Origin: Phycisphaeraceae bacterium
Lineage (GTDB): Bacteria > Planctomycetota > Phycisphaerae > Phycisphaerales > UBA1924
Assembly: GCA_009827205.1 (NCBI GenBank)
Contig: WUAK01000009.1
Span: 1 to 21,613 of the forward strand
Length of the DNA: 21,613 bases
Reading direction: 5' to 3'
Shown: positions 20,616-21,613 of the stretch, one piece after another
Layout of the letters: every line of letters starts with the position of its first letter
Position numbering within the stretch: position 1 is the stretch's first letter
The notes under the pieces: model-generated
What the model was told of the DNA's origin: nothing
The model's input: only the letters and a program-made list of their open reading frames with translations
The model's database searches: none
Translations under genes and position numbers: made by a program

Positions 20616-21613
20616 GTGTCGATCGGAGCACTTGAGTCGTTGGATCTGGCGCAAAGCCGGACTTCAGTCAACCTTTCGCCCGCGGAGCTGATTGAGCACG
20701 CGATCGAGCGGCAAGAGGGCACCCTGGCCTCCAACGGCGCTCTCGTGTGCATCACGGGCAAGCTGACAGGCCGGTCACCCAAAGACAAGTACCTCGAAGA
20801 CACGCCCGGCATCCACGACAAGATCTGGTGGGGCAAGGTCAACCAGCCTATCACCCCAGACAAGTTCTCCATCGCCGAGCAGATCGCGGTCAAGCATCTG
20901 AACGAGCAGGAGCATCTCTACGTCTTCGAGGGCTTTGCCGGCGCCGACCCCAAGCACCGACTTGGCGTGCGTGTTGTCACCGAGCAGGCGTGGCACAACC
21001 TGTTCGCGAGCACGCTGTTCATCAAGCAGGGCAGTGAGGCCGCGGGCGGCTCGACCGACTGGAACCACGACTGGACCATCCTCAACGCCGGCAAGCACAA
21101 CCTGACCGAGGAAGAGAAGCAGCAGCTGGGCGTCACGAGCGAGACACTCATCGTGCAGTCGCTCGAGAAGAAGACCGTTGTCATCCTGGGCACCGAGTAC
21201 GCGGGCGAGATCAAGAAGAGCATCTTCTACGCCATGAACTTCGACATGCCCGAGGTCGGCGTTTTCCCGATGCACTGCTCGGCGAACGTCGACAAGGACG
21301 ACCCAACAAACGTCGCGCTGTTCTTCTGCCTCTCGGGCACCGGCAAGACGACGCTCAGCGCCGACCCCAACCGCGCACTCATCGGTGACGACGAGCACGG
21401 CTGGGGCCCCGACGGCGTGTTCAACTTCGAGGGCGGGTGCTACGCCAAGTGCATCAACCTCTCGCCAGAGGGCGAGCCGGAGATATACGCCGCGATCAAG
21501 TTCGGGTCTGTGCTCGAGAACGTCGTCCTGAAGGACGGCCGAGAGCCCGATTACGATGACGGCAAGCTGACCGAGAACACGCGCGTGACCTACCCGGTGG
21601 ATTACATCCCAGG
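20616..21613 (+). CDS. pckA: Phosphoenolpyruvate carboxykinase (ATP), 3' end cut by the window
   Basis: Catalyses oxaloacetate + ATP to phosphoenolpyruvate + ADP + CO2, the entry step of gluconeogenesis. The frame runs from GTG 20616 to the window edge, 332 codons of an expected roughly 530-540. It shows TGRSPKDKY (the substrate-binding Arg block, about 51-59), then the ATP-type P-loop LSGTGKTTLS (239-248, Lys244). LIGDDEHGW, FNFEGGCYAK and ENTRVTYPVDYIP follow, the last at the edge. The residue before the P-loop Leu is Cys (FFCLSG) where E. coli has Gly. It is rightward and divergent from tRNA-His, with a structured 190-bp upstream region. The end and any downstream partner are outside the window. 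Confidence 0.97.
   Translation, partial: MSIGALESLDLAQSRTSVNLSPAELIEHAIERQEGTLASNGALVCITGKLTGRSPKDKYLEDTPGIHDKIWWGKVNQPITPDKFSIAEQIAVKHLNEQEHLYVFEGFAGADPKHRLGVRVVTEQAWHNLFASTLFIKQGSEAAGGSTDWNHDWTILNAGKHNLTEEEKQQLGVTSETLIVQSLEKKTVVILGTEYAGEIKKSIFYAMNFDMPEVGVFPMHCSANVDKDDPTNVALFFCLSGTGKTTLSADPNRALIGDDEHGWGPDGVFNFEGGCYAKCINLSPEGEPEIYAAIKFGSVLENVVLKDGREPDYDDGKLTENTRVTYPVDYIP

Noticed and set aside
1..21613. CRISPR array, insertion sequence, prophage or integron
   Set aside because: No regularly spaced repeats, transposase or integrase frames, or long terminal inverted repeats seen on reading.

Overview
The window is GC-rich bacterial chromosome, densely packed with genes. Its gene set fits a Planctomycetota bacterium, most likely of the Phycisphaerae type. 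That placement is an inference from protein style: a RuvA with an unusual domain I/II junction, a large periplasmic protein joining a LolA-like region, TPRs and a peptidase, a PilZ-receiver regulator, and a long GyrB. It does not rest on any marker gene. There are no insertion sequences, prophage genes, CRISPR arrays or rRNA. One tRNA gene, tRNA-His(GTG), is present. Both window edges cut genes: the 3' end of an unrecognised gene on the left and the 5' two thirds of pckA on the right.

Left block (1-3371): four leftward genes form a probable operon. In transcription order they are a soluble FlaA1/CapD-type nucleotide-sugar dehydratase, a small helical protein, dUTPase (dut) and a predicted lipoprotein. 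Transcribed divergently from it are ruvA, a mannose-1-phosphate guanylyltransferase (manC), and ruvX, which has no canonical start codon. These are followed by a 1119-residue secreted LolA-like/TPR/gluzincin protein. Surface-sugar precursor genes and Holliday-junction genes are therefore interleaved.

Middle block (9304-16244): a leftward PlsC-type acyltransferase ends 2 bp from the end of the peptidase gene. Divergent from it are rarA and, overlapping rarA by 4 bp, 5-formyltetrahydrofolate cyclo-ligase. A LysM/YkuD L,D-transpeptidase follows and is closed by a textbook intrinsic terminator. gyrB comes next, behind a structured leader that holds a second terminator-like hairpin.

Right block (16376-21613): two signalling genes lie in tandem. 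The first is PilZ-receiver-HPt-like. It keeps both c-di-GMP-binding motifs, but the phospho-acceptor Asp is Glu and the HPt His position is Leu. The second is a membrane-anchored PAS-PAS-PAS-GAF protein whose C-terminus resembles a histidine kinase that has lost the phospho-accepting His and the N-box Asn. Together they look like a two-component/phosphorelay pair with its phosphotransfer residues eroded, possibly now read out through c-di-GMP. This pair is the most novel-looking item in the window. tRNA-His (leftward, with a good promoter) and pckA (rightward, with a hairpin leader and two GTATAC palindromes) close the window.
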